Below are positions 23,357 to 31,803 of a stretch of 64,000 nucleotides of DNA, in pieces. The stretch lies in contig NZ_WHOM01000034.1 of NCBI RefSeq assembly GCF_009739465.1, positions 1 through 64,000 of the forward strand, read 5' to 3'. Made by a program: the position numbers and the translations under genes. This DNA is from Streptomyces apocyni (GTDB taxonomy: Bacteria > Actinomycetota > Actinomycetes > Streptomycetales > Streptomycetaceae). The notes beneath the pieces were generated by a model. That model made no database searches, was not told where the DNA came from, and worked only from the letters and a program-made list of their open reading frames with translations. How positions within the stretch are numbered: position 1 is the first letter of the stretch; each line of letters starts with the position of its first letter.

Positions 23357-26300
23357 ATGAGTACGCGACTGATCCACCGCCCGGCCAGGACCACCCGCCC
23401 CGCGGCCACCCCCGAGCCCCGCACCATCGAGGCACCGCCCAACCTCCCCGAGGGCAAGGCGGGCAACATCGCGACGTCGCTGCTGCCCGTCGCCGGAGTG
23501 ATGTCCTCCGTCGTCATGATGACGGTGCTGCGCAATAGCCAGTTCGCCGCGATCGGCGCGCTGATCCTCATCGTCACCGTCATCGGCTCCCTCGCCCTGG
23601 TCTTCTCCCAGCGCGGCAAGGCCCAGCGCACCCGCCGCACCCAGCGCGAGGCCTATCTGGAGTACCTGGAGGACCTGCGCGAGGAGCTGACCGACGAGGA
23701 GCGTGAGCGCCGCGACCGGGCGCGGGTCCTCAACCCGCCACCGGACGCGCTGTACGACATCGTCCGCGACCCGGCTCGCCTGTGGGAGCGGCGCCGCACG
23801 GACGGCGACTTCCTCCGGGTCCGCGTCGGCACCGGTGAGATGCCGGTACGGGACATCAGGATCGGCGAGCAGAGTTCGACGGTCCTCACGCCGCCCGACC
23901 GCTTCATGCTCAACGAGGCCTCGGCACTGCGCGCCCGCTTCCGCGACGGCACCGAACTCCCGCTCACCGTCCCGCTCGACCGCGTCGGCGACGTCAGCGT
24001 CGTCGGGCCGCGCGAGGACGCGCTGCGCCTGGTGCGCGCGCTCCTCGTCCAGGCCGCTGCCACCCACGCGCCGGACGACGTGGCGATGGCCGTCGCCGTA
24101 CCCGGCGAGCACCTGGCCGACTGGGAATGGGCCAAGTGGCTGCCCCATCTCCTCGACCCAGAGCAGCTCGACGGCCCGGTCGCCGCCCGCCGCATCGCCC
24201 CGTCCCCGGCCCAACTCGCCCGCCGTATCGGACCCGAGCTGCGCCGCCGCGCCTCCTACGCCGCCGAGGTACGCCGTGGCCTGTCCGGCCGGGACGCCCT
24301 GGCGATGACCTCGCGGCTGCTGGTCGTCAGCGACGGCCACGGCGACGACGCCGCCGAACTCCCGCGCCCCGACGACGCGGTCGGCCTGCGCGAGATGGGC
24401 GTCACCGTGCTCCACCTGCTCGCCGAGCGCGTCCAGGAGCCCGGCCAGGTGTCCGTCCGTATCACCGTCGACGGGGACCAGGTCCGCATCGAGGACCTGC
24501 GCGATCCCGACCAGCCCGTCACCGCCCACGGCACGGTCGACGAGGTCACCGTCCCCGGCGCCGACGGCATCGCCCGGATGCTCGCCCCGCTCAGGCTCTC
24601 CGCCGAGTCGCTGGTCGACGCGCCGCTGTCCGGACCCGTCGACTTCGCCGAACTCCTCGGCATCGACGACGCGTCAGACCTGGATCTCAAACGGCTGTGG
24701 GCCCCGCGCGGTGAACGCGCCTTCCTGCGTGTCCCGATCGGCATCAGCGACTCCCACGAGCCCGTGCTGCTCGACCTCAAGGAGTCGTCCGAACTGGGCA
24801 TGGGCCCGCACGGCCTGTGCGTCGGCGCTACCGGCTCCGGAAAGTCCGAGCTGCTGCGTACGCTCGTACTCGCCCTGGTCGCCACGCACCCGCCCGATGA
24901 CCTCGCCCTGGTCCTGGTCGACTACAAGGGCGGCGCCACCTTCGCGCCGTTCGCCGGACTGCCGCACGTCGCGGGCGTCATCACCAACCTGGAGAACCAG
25001 GCGGGCCTGGTGGAACGGGTCCACGCGAGCCTCGCCGGAGAGGTCAAGCGCCGCCAGCAGGTACTCAAGGACGCGGGCAACGTCGCCGACATCGGCGACT
25101 ACGCGGCCCTGCGCGCGAGCGAGCGCCCCGACCTCGACCCGCTCCCACACCTCTTCGTCGTCATCGACGAGTTCGGCGAACTCCTCACCGCCAAACCGGA
25201 CTTCATCGACCTCTTCCTCTCCATCGGACGGATCGGCCGGTCCATCGGCGTCCACCTGCTGCTGTCCAGCCAGCGCATCGAGGGCGGCAAGCTCAAGGGC
25301 CTGGACACCTATCTCTCGTACCGGCTCGGCCTGCGCACGTTCTCCGCCGACGAGTCACGTACGGTCCTGGACACCACGGACGCCTTCCACCTGCCGCCGC
25401 TGCCCGGCTTCGGCTACCTCAAGGTCGACACCTCGGCGTACGAACGCTTCAAGGCGAGCTACGTCTCGGGCGCCTACCGTGGCCCGGTCACGCGCGAGAC
25501 CGAGGACACCGGACCACTCGCGCTCCCGTACGACGCCTTCAACACCCTCACCGAGCCCGAGAGTTCCGCGCACGGGGGCGAACAGACGGTACGCCGCCGG
25601 GAGACCGGCCCCACCGAACTCGGCGTCATGGTGGACCAACTGACCGACGCCGCCGACCCGGTACGCCGCATCTGGCTGCCGCCGCTGCCCGACGCGATCA
25701 CCCTCGACAAGGTCGCGGGCCCACTGGACGTCGGAGGGGCCCGCGGCATGCAGCTCGCCGGGCGCGGCGGCCCGCTGCGCGTGCCCGTCGGGCTGCTGGA
25801 CGACCCGGCCAAGCAGTGGCAGGGCCGCTGGTACCTCGACCTCACCACGGCGGGCGGCCACGCCGCGATCATCGGCGGCCCGCAGTCCGGCAAGACCACC
25901 TTCCTGCGCACCCTCGCGCTGTCCCTCGCCCTCACCCACACCCCACGCGAGGTCGGCGTCTACGGCCTGGACCTGGTCGGCGGCGGACTCCAGGCACTCA
26001 CCGGACTGCCGCACGTCGGCGGCGTCGCGGGCCGCGCCAACCGGGAGCGCGCCGCGCGCACGGTCGAGGAGATACGCACCATGCTGGCCGCGCGCGAGGA
26101 GCTGTTCCGCGAGCACGGCATCGACTCCGTCGACCAGCTGCGCGATCTGCGCGCGGCGGGCCGGATCGACGAGCTCGCCTCCACCGAGATCGTGCTGCTG
26201 ATCGACGGATTCGGCGCGCTGCGCGACGACTTCGAGGAGCTGGACGACGCGGTCGTCGACCTCCTCAAGCGCGGCGGCGGCTACGGCGTCCACGTCGTGG

Positions 26301-27340
26301 CCTCGATGCTCCGCTGGAACGACGTACGGATCGCCACCCAGTCCACCTTCGGCACCCGCGTCGAGCTGCGCCTGAACGACGCGACCGAGTCCAGCGTCGA
26401 CCGCAAGCTGGCCGAGACCCTGGCCCCCGACGAGCGCGGCCGCGCCCTCACCGACGGCAAGCTCTTCGCCCAGGTCGCCCTGCCCCGTACGGACGCCATC
26501 GCCGACGCGTCCGACCTCGGCACGGTCCTGGAGCGCACCGTCCGTACCGTCCGCGCCACCTGGACCGGCGAAGTCGCCCAGCCCGTACGGGTGCTGCCGC
26601 ACCTGCTGGAGCCGCACCTGCTGCCGGGCCCCGCGGCCGAACCACGCCGCGTACCGATCGCCCTGGACCAGAGCGCCCTGGCCCCCGTGCACCTCGACCT
26701 CTTCGCCCATGACCAGCACCTGCTGATCATGGGGGACAGCGAGTGCGGCAAGACCAACCTGCTGCGGGTGATAGCCGACGGGCTGATCGAGCGCTACGGC
26801 GAGGACGATCTGGTCTTCGGTGTGATGGACCCGCGCCGTGGGCTGCGCGGCGCGATCCCCGAGGAGTACCGAGGCGGCTACGCCCACAACGCCAAGCTGT
26901 GCGCCGCTCTTTCGGCCGGTATCGCCACCGAGCTGGAGAAGCGGATGCCGGACGACGCCGCCGACGGTGAGCAGCTGGAGCCGGGCAGCTGGGGCTCCGG
27001 GCCGCGCATCGTGATCCTCGTCGACGACTACGACGTCCTGACGACCGCGGGCCAGCAGCCGCTCGCGCCGTTCCTGCCGTACATCCCCTCCGCGGTCGAC
27101 ATCGGCCTGCACTTCGTGCTCACCCGCCGCGTCGCGGGGGCGTCGCGCGGGCTGTACGAGCCGGTGGTGCAGGGCCTGCGCGAATCGGGCGCGTCGGCCC
27201 TGGTGATGACCGGCGACCGCGGCGAGGGCCAGCTGTTCCCCGGCGTGTACGCGTCCCAGCAGCCCACCGGACGGGGGGTGTTCGTCCGGCGTGGCGAACC
27301 GAACCGACTGATCCAGACGGTCCACGCGAGCAAGGACTGA
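23357..27340 (+). CDS. eccC: Type VII secretion ATPase EccC (fused EccCa-EccCb)
   Basis: A 1327-aa motor protein. Two membrane helices lie at about 35-85, then three FtsK/SpoIIIE ATPase domains with Walker A motifs GATGSGKSE (about 491), GGPQSGKTT (about 840) and GDSECGKTN (about 1126), and Walker B-type LVLVDYKGG and FVVIDEFGEL. EccC recognises the C-terminal signals of WXG100 substrates and drives export. Start: ATG with the conserved MSTRLIHRPARTTRP; upstream in-frame sequence only encodes Ser-Asp repeats. No SD is visible. Confidence 0.95.
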   Translation: MSTRLIHRPARTTRPAATPEPRTIEAPPNLPEGKAGNIATSLLPVAGVMSSVVMMTVLRNSQFAAIGALILIVTVIGSLALVFSQRGKAQRTRRTQREAYLEYLEDLREELTDEERERRDRARVLNPPPDALYDIVRDPARLWERRRTDGDFLRVRVGTGEMPVRDIRIGEQSSTVLTPPDRFMLNEASALRARFRDGTELPLTVPLDRVGDVSVVGPREDALRLVRALLVQAAATHAPDDVAMAVAVPGEHLADWEWAKWLPHLLDPEQLDGPVAARRIAPSPAQLARRIGPELRRRASYAAEVRRGLSGRDALAMTSRLLVVSDGHGDDAAELPRPDDAVGLREMGVTVLHLLAERVQEPGQVSVRITVDGDQVRIEDLRDPDQPVTAHGTVDEVTVPGADGIARMLAPLRLSAESLVDAPLSGPVDFAELLGIDDASDLDLKRLWAPRGERAFLRVPIGISDSHEPVLLDLKESSELGMGPHGLCVGATGSGKSELLRTLVLALVATHPPDDLALVLVDYKGGATFAPFAGLPHVAGVITNLENQAGLVERVHASLAGEVKRRQQVLKDAGNVADIGDYAALRASERPDLDPLPHLFVVIDEFGELLTAKPDFIDLFLSIGRIGRSIGVHLLLSSQRIEGGKLKGLDTYLSYRLGLRTFSADESRTVLDTTDAFHLPPLPGFGYLKVDTSAYERFKASYVSGAYRGPVTRETEDTGPLALPYDAFNTLTEPESSAHGGEQTVRRRETGPTELGVMVDQLTDAADPVRRIWLPPLPDAITLDKVAGPLDVGGARGMQLAGRGGPLRVPVGLLDDPAKQWQGRWYLDLTTAGGHAAIIGGPQSGKTTFLRTLALSLALTHTPREVGVYGLDLVGGGLQALTGLPHVGGVAGRANRERAARTVEEIRTMLAAREELFREHGIDSVDQLRDLRAAGRIDELASTEIVLLIDGFGALRDDFEELDDAVVDLLKRGGGYGVHVVASMLRWNDVRIATQSTFGTRVELRLNDATESSVDRKLAETLAPDERGRALTDGKLFAQVALPRTDAIADASDLGTVLERTVRTVRATWTGEVAQPVRVLPHLLEPHLLPGPAAEPRRVPIALDQSALAPVHLDLFAHDQHLLIMGDSECGKTNLLRVIADGLIERYGEDDLVFGVMDPRRGLRGAIPEEYRGGYAHNAKLCAALSAGIATELEKRMPDDAADGEQLEPGSWGSGPRIVILVDDYDVLTTAGQQPLAPFLPYIPSAVDIGLHFVLTRRVAGASRGLYEPVVQGLRESGASALVMTGDRGEGQLFPGVYASQQPTGRGVFVRRGEPNRLIQTVHASKD

Positions 27341-27346
27341 CCTGCG

Positions 27347-27382
27347 ATGACCAAGAACCGAGCTGTGCCGAGCAAGGACTGA
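27347..27382 (+). other. Eleven-codon mini-frame between eccC and the next gene
   Basis: ATG to TGA encodes MTKNRAVPSKD. It arose from a 42-bp tandem duplication of the eccC end and downstream-gene start (GAGCAAGGACTGACCTGC at 27328 and 27370), which left a decoy copy of the junction. It could be a leader peptide or simply a scar. Confidence 0.6.
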
Positions 27383-27388
27383 CCTGCC

Positions 27389-28852
27389 ATGACCAAGGAC
27401 GTCACCGTCCTCACCCCGACCATGCCCGACCCGTGGAGCGTGCTCGCGGGTCTGCTCGCCGGTGGCCCCGACAAGCTGGTACGGGCCGCGGGCGACGGAG
27501 CCGTGGTCCAGCTCTGCGACGAGCGGGGGCGGCCGCTGGTCTCCATCGAGGCGCCCCTGTTCGTCCAGGTCGAGGGCGAGGCGGAGCGGCTGCTGGGCGC
27601 CGCCGCGCCCCACGCACCTGATGCGCCCGCCATGCCCCCCGTGCCCTTCTGGTGGACCGAGGCCCGCGCCAGCACCGGGGTCGGCGAGGCCGAGCAGTTG
27701 GCAGGGGCCTTCGCGGCCCGCGTCGTCGCGCTGCTCGGTGGCGGTGTCTGGCCGCCCGAGGCCGCGGGCGGGCTGGACGTGGTGGCCTCCTCCGGGGTGA
27801 GCGCGGTGACCGCTCCGGCCGCCGCGCAGCCCGCCGTCGACGTACTCACCGAACGCGCGGCCGTCGTCATCCAGGACCGTCCCGTCGTCGCGATGACGGC
27901 CTGGCTCTCCGACGCGCTCAGCGCCACGGCCGCCGCCGGGATCGGCCTGCAGATCGTCAGCCCGCCAGGCGCCCGGCTCACCCAGGCCGTACGTGACGCG
28001 CTCGGCGGCTGGCCTTCGCGCTGGGTGGTACGGGACGCCCGACGCGGATACTACGACGGTCTCTCCGGGGCCGTACTGAGCTGGCAGGACGGCATGTTCC
28101 AGCCGGTGCCCCGCGGTGCGGCGGTCGGCGAGGCGGACGGAGAGGCGGACGGCGGCACTCCGGTGGCCGAGTCCTTCCAGGAGGACATCCGCGACACAGG
28201 CGAGCGGCAGCTCACCCTCTCGTTCCGTACGGTGCACCCCGCCGACGAACGCCTGGTGCTCGGCGGCGCCCTGGAGGCCGTCTGGCGTGAGCTCACCGGT
28301 GGGCCCCCGGCTGGCTGGGGCACCGCCGAACCCGCGAACACCCCGTGGTCCCTACGGCAGCTGACCGACCTGGCCCGCGACCGGGCGCCCGAGCCGACCT
28401 GGCTGGTGGTGGTCGGCGACCCGGCCAGACCCGGCCTCGCCACGCTGCGGGTCAGCCGCACCGACGCGGGCGTGGAGGAGGAGGTCACGGTCACCTTCGG
28501 ATACGGACCGGGCGAGGAACCCCCGCTCGCCGCCCTCCCGAAAGCCGCCGAGGCCCTGGCCACCCGCCATGACCTGCGCTCGCTGCTGGCCCAGATCCGC
28601 AAGGCCCGCCGCGACCTGTCCGTGCCGCCGCGTTTCGAGCCGCCCGCGGTTCCGGCCGGTTTCGCGCTCGGTGTGGACGAGGTACGCGCCCTGCCGGGCG
28701 ACCGGGCCCGTCGTACGCCACTGGCCGCCGCCCCCGCCCAGCTCGGACCGGCCGCCCGGCACGGGCTGTACTACCCGCTGCCCGGCGACCCGTCCGACCT
28801 GTCCGGCTGGGCGGACTTCGAGCGGCTGGTCCGGCACCTCAACGGCGCTTGA
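27389..28852 (+). CDS. ESX-associated DUF6177-like protein
   Basis: A 487-aa soluble protein (MTKDVTVLTPTMPDPWSVLAGL...) with no membrane segment or catalytic motif I recognise. Similar proteins follow eccC in Streptomyces ESX loci; I know them as DUF6177, with an N-terminal half reminiscent of SseB-like folds. It is likely a cytosolic accessory or chaperone, by position. Its last 14 bp overlap the 3' end of the convergent acyltransferase gene. Confidence 0.75.
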   Translation: MTKDVTVLTPTMPDPWSVLAGLLAGGPDKLVRAAGDGAVVQLCDERGRPLVSIEAPLFVQVEGEAERLLGAAAPHAPDAPAMPPVPFWWTEARASTGVGEAEQLAGAFAARVVALLGGGVWPPEAAGGLDVVASSGVSAVTAPAAAQPAVDVLTERAAVVIQDRPVVAMTAWLSDALSATAAAGIGLQIVSPPGARLTQAVRDALGGWPSRWVVRDARRGYYDGLSGAVLSWQDGMFQPVPRGAAVGEADGEADGGTPVAESFQEDIRDTGERQLTLSFRTVHPADERLVLGGALEAVWRELTGGPPAGWGTAEPANTPWSLRQLTDLARDRAPEPTWLVVVGDPARPGLATLRVSRTDAGVEEEVTVTFGYGPGEEPPLAALPKAAEALATRHDLRSLLAQIRKARRDLSVPPRFEPPAVPAGFALGVDEVRALPGDRARRTPLAAAPAQLGPAARHGLYYPLPGDPSDLSGWADFERLVRHLNGA

Positions 28853-29933
28853 ACGCCCAGTCCAGCCGCGGCTCCACCGCGAACCCGAACAGCCGCCGGA
28901 CCGGCGCCGTACACAGCAGGGTCACCACCACCCCCGACACGGCCGTGACGAAGATCGCACCCAGCGGCGTGTGCAGCCACTCCAGGTCGTACCAGTCCCA
29001 GAAGCGGGAGCCCTTGGCGAGGAAGCCGTGCAGCAGATAGCCGTACAGCGTGCCCGCCCCCAGCACCGTGAACCACATGTGCCGCCGGGGTACCCAGGCC
29101 AGGAAGCAGGCGACCAGCACCATGGAGCAGACGAAGAAACCGAGGGTCATCAGCACGCCGCTCCACCACGGAGCGGCCAGCTCCTGGGCGCTGTCCCGGT
29201 GGTAGAACCACTCGACGTTCATCCGCGGCGCGGCCCAGTACGCGAACGCCACCGCGCACGCGAAGACCGGTACGGACAGCCGCCGCACCTCACGGCGGCG
29301 TACCAACTGGAAGTGCTCGGGCTTCAGGAACAGGCCGACGACAAAGAACGGCAGGAACTGCAGCACCCGTTGCAGGTCGAGGTCGTTGCCGATGCTGGGT
29401 GACAGGGAGGCCAGTACGGCGATGGCGAGTGACAGCGGCACCGGCCAGCGCACCAGTTGCCACAGCGGGGTGGTCAGCCGCCAGATGAAGAGCGCGGCCA
29501 GGAACCAGGTCAGATACCAGGGGTCGAGCAGGCTGATCGGCTGGCCCGGAGCGTCGTCAGCCCATCGCTTGAAGAGGCTGTACGCGACCTCGAACACCAC
29601 ATAGGGGACCAGCACTCCGGTCACCAGCCGCTTGAGCCGGTCCGGCCGCATGTCGAAACTGCGGGAGAAGTAGCCGGAGATCAGGATGAAGGCCGGCATG
29701 TGGAACGCGTACACGGTCATGTAGAGCGCTTCGGCGGCACGGCTGTCGGCCGTCAGGGGCTGCCAGCCGTGGCCCATGCCCACCAGCACGATGGCCAGAT
29801 ACTTGACGTTGTCGAAGTACGCGTCCCGCTGCTTGACGGGTTCGGCGCCCCGGACATCGCCCCGGGAACTGGGGGAGGCGATCCGCGGCCGCTCGGTGTT
29901 CTTCACTGCGGTGGTAGTGGCGGCGTGGAACAT
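28839..29933 (-). CDS. Acyltransferase-3 family membrane protein
   Basis: A 364-aa protein with about ten membrane helices. It begins with the family's catalytic His-containing helix, RDAYFDNVKYLAIVLVGMGH, and has FHMPAFILISGYFSR, typical of OatA/fucose 4-O-acetylase-like enzymes that acetylate cell-surface sugars. The start is set at MFHAATTTAVKN because the further 163 upstream residues are low-complexity and lack conservation. It is convergent with the ESX operon and not clearly part of it. Confidence 0.82.
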   Translation of the reverse strand: MFHAATTTAVKNTERPRIASPSSRGDVRGAEPVKQRDAYFDNVKYLAIVLVGMGHGWQPLTADSRAAEALYMTVYAFHMPAFILISGYFSRSFDMRPDRLKRLVTGVLVPYVVFEVAYSLFKRWADDAPGQPISLLDPWYLTWFLAALFIWRLTTPLWQLVRWPVPLSLAIAVLASLSPSIGNDLDLQRVLQFLPFFVVGLFLKPEHFQLVRRREVRRLSVPVFACAVAFAYWAAPRMNVEWFYHRDSAQELAAPWWSGVLMTLGFFVCSMVLVACFLAWVPRRHMWFTVLGAGTLYGYLLHGFLAKGSRFWDWYDLEWLHTPLGAIFVTAVSGVVVTLLCTAPVRRLFGFAVEPRLDWAFKRR

Positions 29934-30489
29934 CTGAGGCACCCTAGCCCCGCGAATGGGAATTCGTAAAACGGCCTCACAGGGTCTGTTTATGCGGCCC
30001 TCACATTGCGGCTCAGGTGACGTCGACATAGCGATCTGTTCCCGTGAGCGGAACCAGCAGGGTGACCGTTTTCTGCGCTCTCGTGCCGGTTGATACGGGC
30101 ATAGCGCCTGCGGGGGACTCCGGTGATATGTCCCGGCTGCGGACCCGAGTGCGGGCCCGACTGTGTGCGCACCAACAATTCGAATGCATGACGAACACGA
30201 TGTGTGTGTGGCGAAACGGGCGGGGCGGTTCAATATCATCAGCACAATCGAAGAAATTCGAATTTCTGCGCAAAGCTCCGCACAAGCGTGCGTACGGAGG
30301 TCCCGTACGAGTACCCCTGGCCCCTCGCCCCCCGCCGGTCCCTCCCGTATCGGCGGCACCCGGCGTGTGCGGTGGTCAGGTGATGTGTCAGGTGCCGCAT
30401 ACGGCGGGCGAGTTGGTGGCACGATGGTGTGGGCGGGGGCGTGCGGGGGCCGTGCACCTCCGGGCCGGGAGAGCGGACCGACCTAAGGT
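29934..30489. other. 556-bp gene-free region with an AT-rich palindromic patch
   Basis: No frame has a plausible SD or family match. Between about 30170 and 30290 GC falls sharply. That patch contains a perfect 14-bp palindrome GAAATTCGAATTTC (30253-30266) and a second ATTCGAAT (30178-30185). It may hold promoters and operator sites for the flanking genes or an unannotated small RNA. Confidence 0.5.
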
Positions 30490-30693
30490 GTGATCAGTGT
30501 GGCCATTTCACTGTCAGTGGTGCTGATGTTGGGGATCATCCTGGTGGTGCTGATCCGTGGGGGGTCGATCAAGACGGGGCCCGCGATCGTCGCGATCCTC
30601 TTCGGCTTCTTCCTGGCCTCGACCGACATGGCGCCCTCGGTCAACCGCTTCCTCAACTCGATAGCGGACACCATCAACGAGATCACCTTCTGA
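30490..30693 (+). CDS. Small conserved membrane protein, unknown function
   Basis: A 67-aa protein with two hydrophobic helices (VAISLSVVLMLGIILVVLI and GPAIVAILFGFFLAST) and a short amphipathic tail (VNRFLNSIADTINEITF). It is conserved in size and sequence in Streptomyces near tig, to my knowledge without assigned role. The GTG at 30490 is taken as start; another GTG at 30499 would follow TAAGGT (30484-30489) by 9 nt and could be a leaderless start. Confidence 0.78.
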   Translation: MISVAISLSVVLMLGIILVVLIRGGSIKTGPAIVAILFGFFLASTDMAPSVNRFLNSIADTINEITF

Positions 30694-30726
30694 CCAGCCG
30701 CTGACGGGACCGGGACCGGGGCCGGA

Positions 30727-30744
30727 GGCCTGCGGCCGCAGGCC
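30727..30744. terminator. GC-rich palindrome after the small membrane protein gene
   Basis: GGCCTGCGGCCGCAGGCC is a perfect 18-bp palindrome 33 nt past the stop. With no loop it is a weaker hairpin than the others but is well placed to terminate. Confidence 0.5.
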
Positions 30745-30858
30745 GTGTACGACCGGGAGATCCGAGACCGGAATCGGTGAGGAACGGGCGTAGTAGATTG
30801 GCGTTTTTGTCGACGTGCCGGTAACACCACCGGTAGCACCCGCACTTGAGGACACAAC

Positions 30859-31224
30859 GTGACCACCAACGACCGGCCTCCCGTCTACGGTCAGATCACC
30901 CCGGACCCTCAGCAGCCCATCGCCCCGCCTGCCCCACCCGCTTACCTGGCCGCTCCGCACCAGCCCGCGCCCAAAGCGGACACGATCACCGTTCCCGTCA
31001 TCAAGGGCAAGGCGGCCGCCTTCCTCTATCTGACGACTCTGCTCGCGCTGGTCGTCATAGCGTGGGCGCAGGTCAGCATGGCTTTGTCCGCCCGCGAGGA
31101 CAGCGAGCGGTTCGAGCTCAACTACTGCGCGGGCGAGACCTACGGCGCGGAGCACTACACCGAGGCCGAGAAGGACAAGTTCCGCGAACTGTGCGGCCAC
31201 GCCCCCCGCACCTCTGAGGAATAA
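30859..31224 (+). CDS. Single-pass membrane protein, unknown function
   Basis: A 121-aa protein with a Pro-rich N-terminus (residues 1-45), one membrane helix (AAFLYLTTLLALVVIAWAQV), and an outward C-terminal part with two Cys (NYCAGETYG, ELCGHAP) that could form a disulfide. A GTG start is preceded by TTGAGGAC. A -10 TAGATT at 30794-30799 gives a short leader. No known function. Confidence 0.72.
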   Translation: MTTNDRPPVYGQITPDPQQPIAPPAPPAYLAAPHQPAPKADTITVPVIKGKAAAFLYLTTLLALVVIAWAQVSMALSAREDSERFELNYCAGETYGAEHYTEAEKDKFRELCGHAPRTSEE

Positions 31225-31250
31225 AGCTGATCCCGGCCTCCAGAACGCGA

Positions 31251-31290
31251 TCAGGGCCAGGCGAGGAAATGTCCTCTGACCTGGCCCTGA
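31251..31290. terminator. Terminator shared by the membrane protein gene and tRNA-Gly
   Basis: An 11-bp outer stem (TCAGGGCCAGG / CCTGGCCCTGA) encloses a second stem GAGGA-AATG-TCCTC. It lies between the two converging transcripts. Confidence 0.85.
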
Positions 31291-31299
31291 GTCGTGTGG

Positions 31300-31370
31300 A
31301 GCGGGTGACGGGAATCGAACCCGCGTAGCCAGTTTGGAAGACTGGGGCTCTACCATTGAGCTACACCCGC
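31300..31370 (-). tRNA. tRNA-Gly (anticodon TCC)
   Basis: A complete cloverleaf: acceptor GCGGGTG/CACCCGC, D-arm GCTC...GAGC, anticodon stem CCAGT/ACTGG around loop CTTCCAA, T-arm with GTTCGATTC, discriminator T. It reads GGA (and GGG by wobble). The 3' CCA is not encoded. Confidence 0.97.
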
Positions 31371-31520
31371 ATATGCGGACCGCAGGTCACGACTGGCTGA
31401 AGACCGGTACGTGGACCGCGGCACGGAGAGCATCGTAGCGGGTCAACGCCCCGCGGCGCACACCCCCGTCAATGCGGAGGCCGCATCGCCTGCGGGCATG
31501 TACCCTACGTGTCGCACCGA

Positions 31521-31597
31521 CGGGGTGTGGCGCAGCTTGGTAGCGCGTCCGCTTTGGGAGCGGAAGGCCGTGGGTTCAAATCCCGCCACCCCGACCA
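31521..31597 (+). tRNA. tRNA-Pro (anticodon TGG)
   Basis: A complete cloverleaf: acceptor CGGGGTG/CACCCCG, D-arm GCGC...GCGC, anticodon stem TCCGC/GCGGA with loop TTTGGGA, T-arm GTGGG-TTCAAAT-CCCGC, discriminator A and an encoded CCA end. Confidence 0.97.
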
Positions 31598-31646
31598 CCA
31601 GCTCGACCAGCTCGGGCTCCGGCAAGCAAGATCGCTGGATCGTTTT

Positions 31647-31675
31647 TTGGGGCGCGTACCTGCTGCGGTTACTAT
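31647..31675 (+). promoter_or_regulatory. Promoter of tig
   Basis: TTGGGG and TACTAT are spaced by 17 bp. Transcription would begin near 31682, giving a leader of about 120 nt that carries a tandem GTTCTGATCC repeat (31701-31720). Confidence 0.65.
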
Positions 31676-31700
31676 GCAAGCTGCGCGCCCGTGTGTCTCT

Positions 31701-31720
31701 GTTCTGATCCGTTCTGATCC
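31701..31720 (+). repeat. Tandem 10-bp repeat in the tig leader
   Basis: GTTCTGATCC occurs twice without gap, about 20-40 nt into the predicted transcript. Confidence 0.8.
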
Positions 31721-31803
31721 CAGTGTCTTCCGGGCGACGCTAATCCGCTGCAGCTCTCTGGCTCAGCAGAACCCAAAGCAGTCAGCCACAAGGAGACCGA
31801 ACC

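Noticed and set aside
25355..28237. 960-codon open frame opposite eccC
   Set aside because: It mirrors the high-GC codon pattern of eccC, gives a low-complexity Gly/Arg/Val product and shares no family features; eccC is certain.
30013..30486. Small genes in the AT-rich gap
   Set aside because: Several 60-150 codon frames exist but lack SDs, show poor codon usage and no recognisable sequence.
31300..31597. tRNA genes as attachment sites of an integrated element
   Set aside because: No integrase and no repeated tRNA 3' end was noticed within the ESX or GntR regions.
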